A stretch of DNA of 34,115 nt, from the NCBI GenBank assembly GCA_903821975.1, contig CAIJNJ010000242.1, positions 1 through 34,115 of the forward strand. Reading direction: 5' to 3'. Made by a program: the position numbers and the translations under genes. The notes under the pieces were generated by a model, which searched no databases, had not been told where the DNA came from, and worked only from the letters and a program-made list of their open reading frames with translations. This document shows positions 32,565-34,115 of this stretch, in pieces (within the stretch, counting starts at the first letter, position 1; the number at the start of each line of letters is the position of its first letter). Source of the stretch: an uncultured Bacteroidota bacterium. Lineage in GTDB: Bacteria > Bacteroidota > Bacteroidia > Chitinophagales > Chitinophagaceae.

Positions 32565-32821
32565 TTGTAATCGGTTAATTCATTATTCAAACAAGCACAG
32601 GCAAGATAAATTGTGGTAAGTGACAGCCATTTTGCATTTGTAAGTACGGACCTGATCTTGTCATCTCCATAAAATCTTCTGCAGGCCCGTATATCCGGCA
32701 CATCACCTCTTTCAAAAACACGCTCTATGATAAAAGCAGCCTTTTTATCATAGTCGAGCGTCTCGAAATTTATATCCCAAAAGATACGCTTATTCAGTTC
32801 TGGATGATTTCCGGCCTGCAT
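32519..32821 (-). CDS. DUF6922-type partner (putative antitoxin) of the AbiEii-type toxin
   Basis: The 100-residue protein reads ELNKRIFWDINFETLDYDKKAAFIIERVFERGDVPDIRACRRFYGDDKIRSVLTNAKWLS and ends TAQLNPGHWIY, the pattern of small proteins that regularly precede AbiEii-type genes in Bacteroidota. It overlaps the toxin start (32519-32564). It lies 31 nt after the stop of the old yellow enzyme gene. Its antitoxin role is inferred from the conserved pairing; no DNA-binding motif is obvious. Confidence 0.75.
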   Translation of the reverse strand: MQAGNHPELNKRIFWDINFETLDYDKKAAFIIERVFERGDVPDIRACRRFYGDDKIRSVLTNAKWLSLTTIYLACACLNNELTDYKCYNTAQLNPGHWIY

Positions 32822-32852
32822 CTTATAAAATTACAATCTTTTTAAATGAGGT

Positions 32853-33920
32853 TCACTTTTTCCTCTTCGCCCTTTCGTATTGTAGCGGCCAGGGCATTTC
32901 GTCATAGCCCAGCTCTCTTGCCGCCATTAGCGGGAAGTACGGATCGCGGAGCAATTCACGTGCCATGAAAATAAGATCGGCCTGGCCATCAGCGAGTATG
33001 GCCTCAGCCTGAGCAGGCTCTACAATGATACCAACGGCACCGCTGATAATGCCTGTTTTTCGCACCGCTTCTGCAAATGGCACCTGGTAATTGGGCTTCG
33101 CCGGGATTTTGGCATAAGACACCACCCCTCCCGATGAGCAATCCATTACATCCACCTTGCCCTTCACCATTTCTGCAAGCCTTACGGAATCATCCACCTG
33201 CCAGCCATCAGCCACCCAGTCGCTTGCAGATATGCGCAGGAACAGCGGAAGATCCTGCGGCAATACACTGCGGATGGCATCGATCACTTCCATAAGAAAG
33301 CGCGTGCGGTTCTCAAAAGATCCGCCATATTCATCTGTGCGCTTATTGCTTAATGGCGATAAAAACTCATTGATGAGGTAGCCATGTGCACCATGTATCT
33401 CTATCACTTTAAACCCTGCAGTCAATGCGCGCACCGCAGCGGCTTTAAAATCGGCAACGATCTTTTTGATATCTTCCTTCGTCAACTCCATGGGCGTGTC
33501 CTTCTCTTCAGAGAAAGCAAGCGCGCTGGGCGCTACAGTTTTCCAGCCACCGTGCGATGGCGGTATCAGTTTATCATTGTTCCATGGCTCGGTGACGCTG
33601 GCTTTGCGGCCTGCATGTGCCAATTGCATGCCGGGTACGCTGCCTTGTTGTATAATGAAGTGTGTTATCTTCTTAAGCTGTTCTATGTGCTCATCCTTCC
33701 ATATACCCAGGTCGTGCGGTGAAATTCGCCCCCCGGGGTTTACTGCTGTGGCTTCTGTAAACACAAGGGCGGCTCCGCCCACCGCCCTGCTGCCCAGGTG
33801 CACAAAATGCCAGTCATTCGCAAAGCCATCTTCGCTGGAGTACTGGCACATAGGCGAGACAACAATACGGTTCTTTAAAGTGATACTTCTTATCTGCAAG
33901 GGTGTGAAGAGGTGTGGCAT
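32853..33920 (-). CDS. namA: NADH:flavin oxidoreductase, old yellow enzyme (YqjM type)
   Basis: The 355-residue FMN enzyme reduces alpha,beta-unsaturated carbonyl compounds with NAD(P)H. The N-terminal MCQYSSEDGFANDWH (C25 and Y27 as in the thermophilic-like YqjM group), the substrate-anion ligands in KVIEIHGAHGYLINEFLSP, the SNKRTDEYGGSFENR segment and the C-terminal Arg-rich MPWPLQYERAKRKK are typical. Length fits. It precedes the toxin-antitoxin pair on the same strand. The 5' region (33921-34115) contains an 18-nt tandem repeat but no gene. Confidence 0.93.
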   Translation of the reverse strand: MPHLFTPLQIRSITLKNRIVVSPMCQYSSEDGFANDWHFVHLGSRAVGGAALVFTEATAVNPGGRISPHDLGIWKDEHIEQLKKITHFIIQQGSVPGMQLAHAGRKASVTEPWNNDKLIPPSHGGWKTVAPSALAFSEEKDTPMELTKEDIKKIVADFKAAAVRALTAGFKVIEIHGAHGYLINEFLSPLSNKRTDEYGGSFENRTRFLMEVIDAIRSVLPQDLPLFLRISASDWVADGWQVDDSVRLAEMVKGKVDVMDCSSGGVVSYAKIPAKPNYQVPFAEAVRKTGIISGAVGIIVEPAQAEAILADGQADLIFMARELLRDPYFPLMAARELGYDEMPWPLQYERAKRKK

Positions 33921-33936
33921 GGAGTAAAATTACAAC

Positions 33937-33972
33937 GTCTGAACTATGATTCTCGTCTGAACCTTGATTCTC
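33937..33972 (+). repeat. Tandem 18-nt repeat GTCTGAACTATGATTCTC
   Basis: GTCTGAACTATGATTCTC (33937-33954) is followed immediately by GTCTGAACCTTGATTCTC (33955-33972), identical at 16 of 18 positions. Adjacent sequence (ATGATTTAAGGATGGAAGGAT) is of the same low-complexity TGATT/GGAT type, which I associate with dispersed Bacteroidota repeats. Confidence 0.65.
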
Positions 33973-34115
33973 ATGATTTAAGGATGGAAGGATATGGATC
34001 TTTTGCGCACCTGAATGCCCCAATTATCTTAAAATAAAAATCAAAGAGGAATGGGGCAAGTCACGTTGTAATTAATTGATAATGAACGATTTGTATATTT
34101 AAGGATTGCCCCACA

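Noticed and set aside
1-34115. tRNA, rRNA or riboswitch
   Set aside because: No cloverleaf-like or rRNA-like stretch was recognised by eye in the intergenic regions; a covariance-model scan would be needed to exclude small RNAs.

Overview
The window looks like a chromosomal segment of a Bacteroidota bacterium, most likely a Chitinophagaceae or Sphingobacteria-type relative. This is inferred from gene content, since no ribosomal RNA is present. Pointers are a type IX secretion (T9SS) C-terminal sorting domain, a TonB-dependent receptor with an N-terminal carboxypeptidase-regulatory domain, a DUF4293 membrane protein, several small outer-membrane beta-barrels, and -7 promoter boxes of the Bacteroidota form TAnnTTTG. 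No tRNA, rRNA, CRISPR array or intact transposase gene was seen. No gene-free gap exceeds about 260 bases.

Layout. 1-7500: the start of a 2-oxoacid:ferredoxin oxidoreductase beta subunit, a small secreted protein, mutL, serS, a four-helix-bundle (S23-like) ORF between inverted repeats, a DUF4293 protein, a beta-barrel and an Xaa-Pro aminopeptidase. 7741-12954: one giant lectin/Ig-domain T9SS adhesin gene, interrupted by an in-frame TAA at 9313-9315 and containing an exact 432-bp tandem array. 13148-16249: a TonB-dependent receptor and a secreted helical protein. 16411-24759: mostly housekeeping genes (DUF4279-like protein, SRPBCC protein, dGTPase, queA, nadC overlapping a diacylglycerol-kinase-like gene, beta-carbonic anhydrase, GNAT acetyltransferase, lpxD). 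24862-26498: an AT-rich three-gene island with a putative toxin, an XRE-type antitoxin and an unrecognised helical protein. 26628-31934: an aminotransferase class IV enzyme, three tandem paralogous beta-barrels, a glycosyltransferase, a glucosaminidase-domain protein and a small secreted protein. 31938-33920: an AbiEii-type nucleotidyltransferase with its DUF6922-type partner, then an old yellow enzyme.

The most unusual layer is non-coding. At least four families of short, mostly palindromic or G/C-run repeats sit on the 3' ends of genes and supply the stop codon, sometimes with a few terminal residues (mutL, serS, the four-helix ORF, the SRPBCC gene, queA, the GNAT gene, lpxD). A separate A/T-rich repeat family carrying a built-in TACTTTTG box sits just upstream of several start codons and could act as a portable promoter. 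The repeats, the broken adhesin with its higher-order repeat, and the toxin-antitoxin-plus-third-gene island deserve the closest look.
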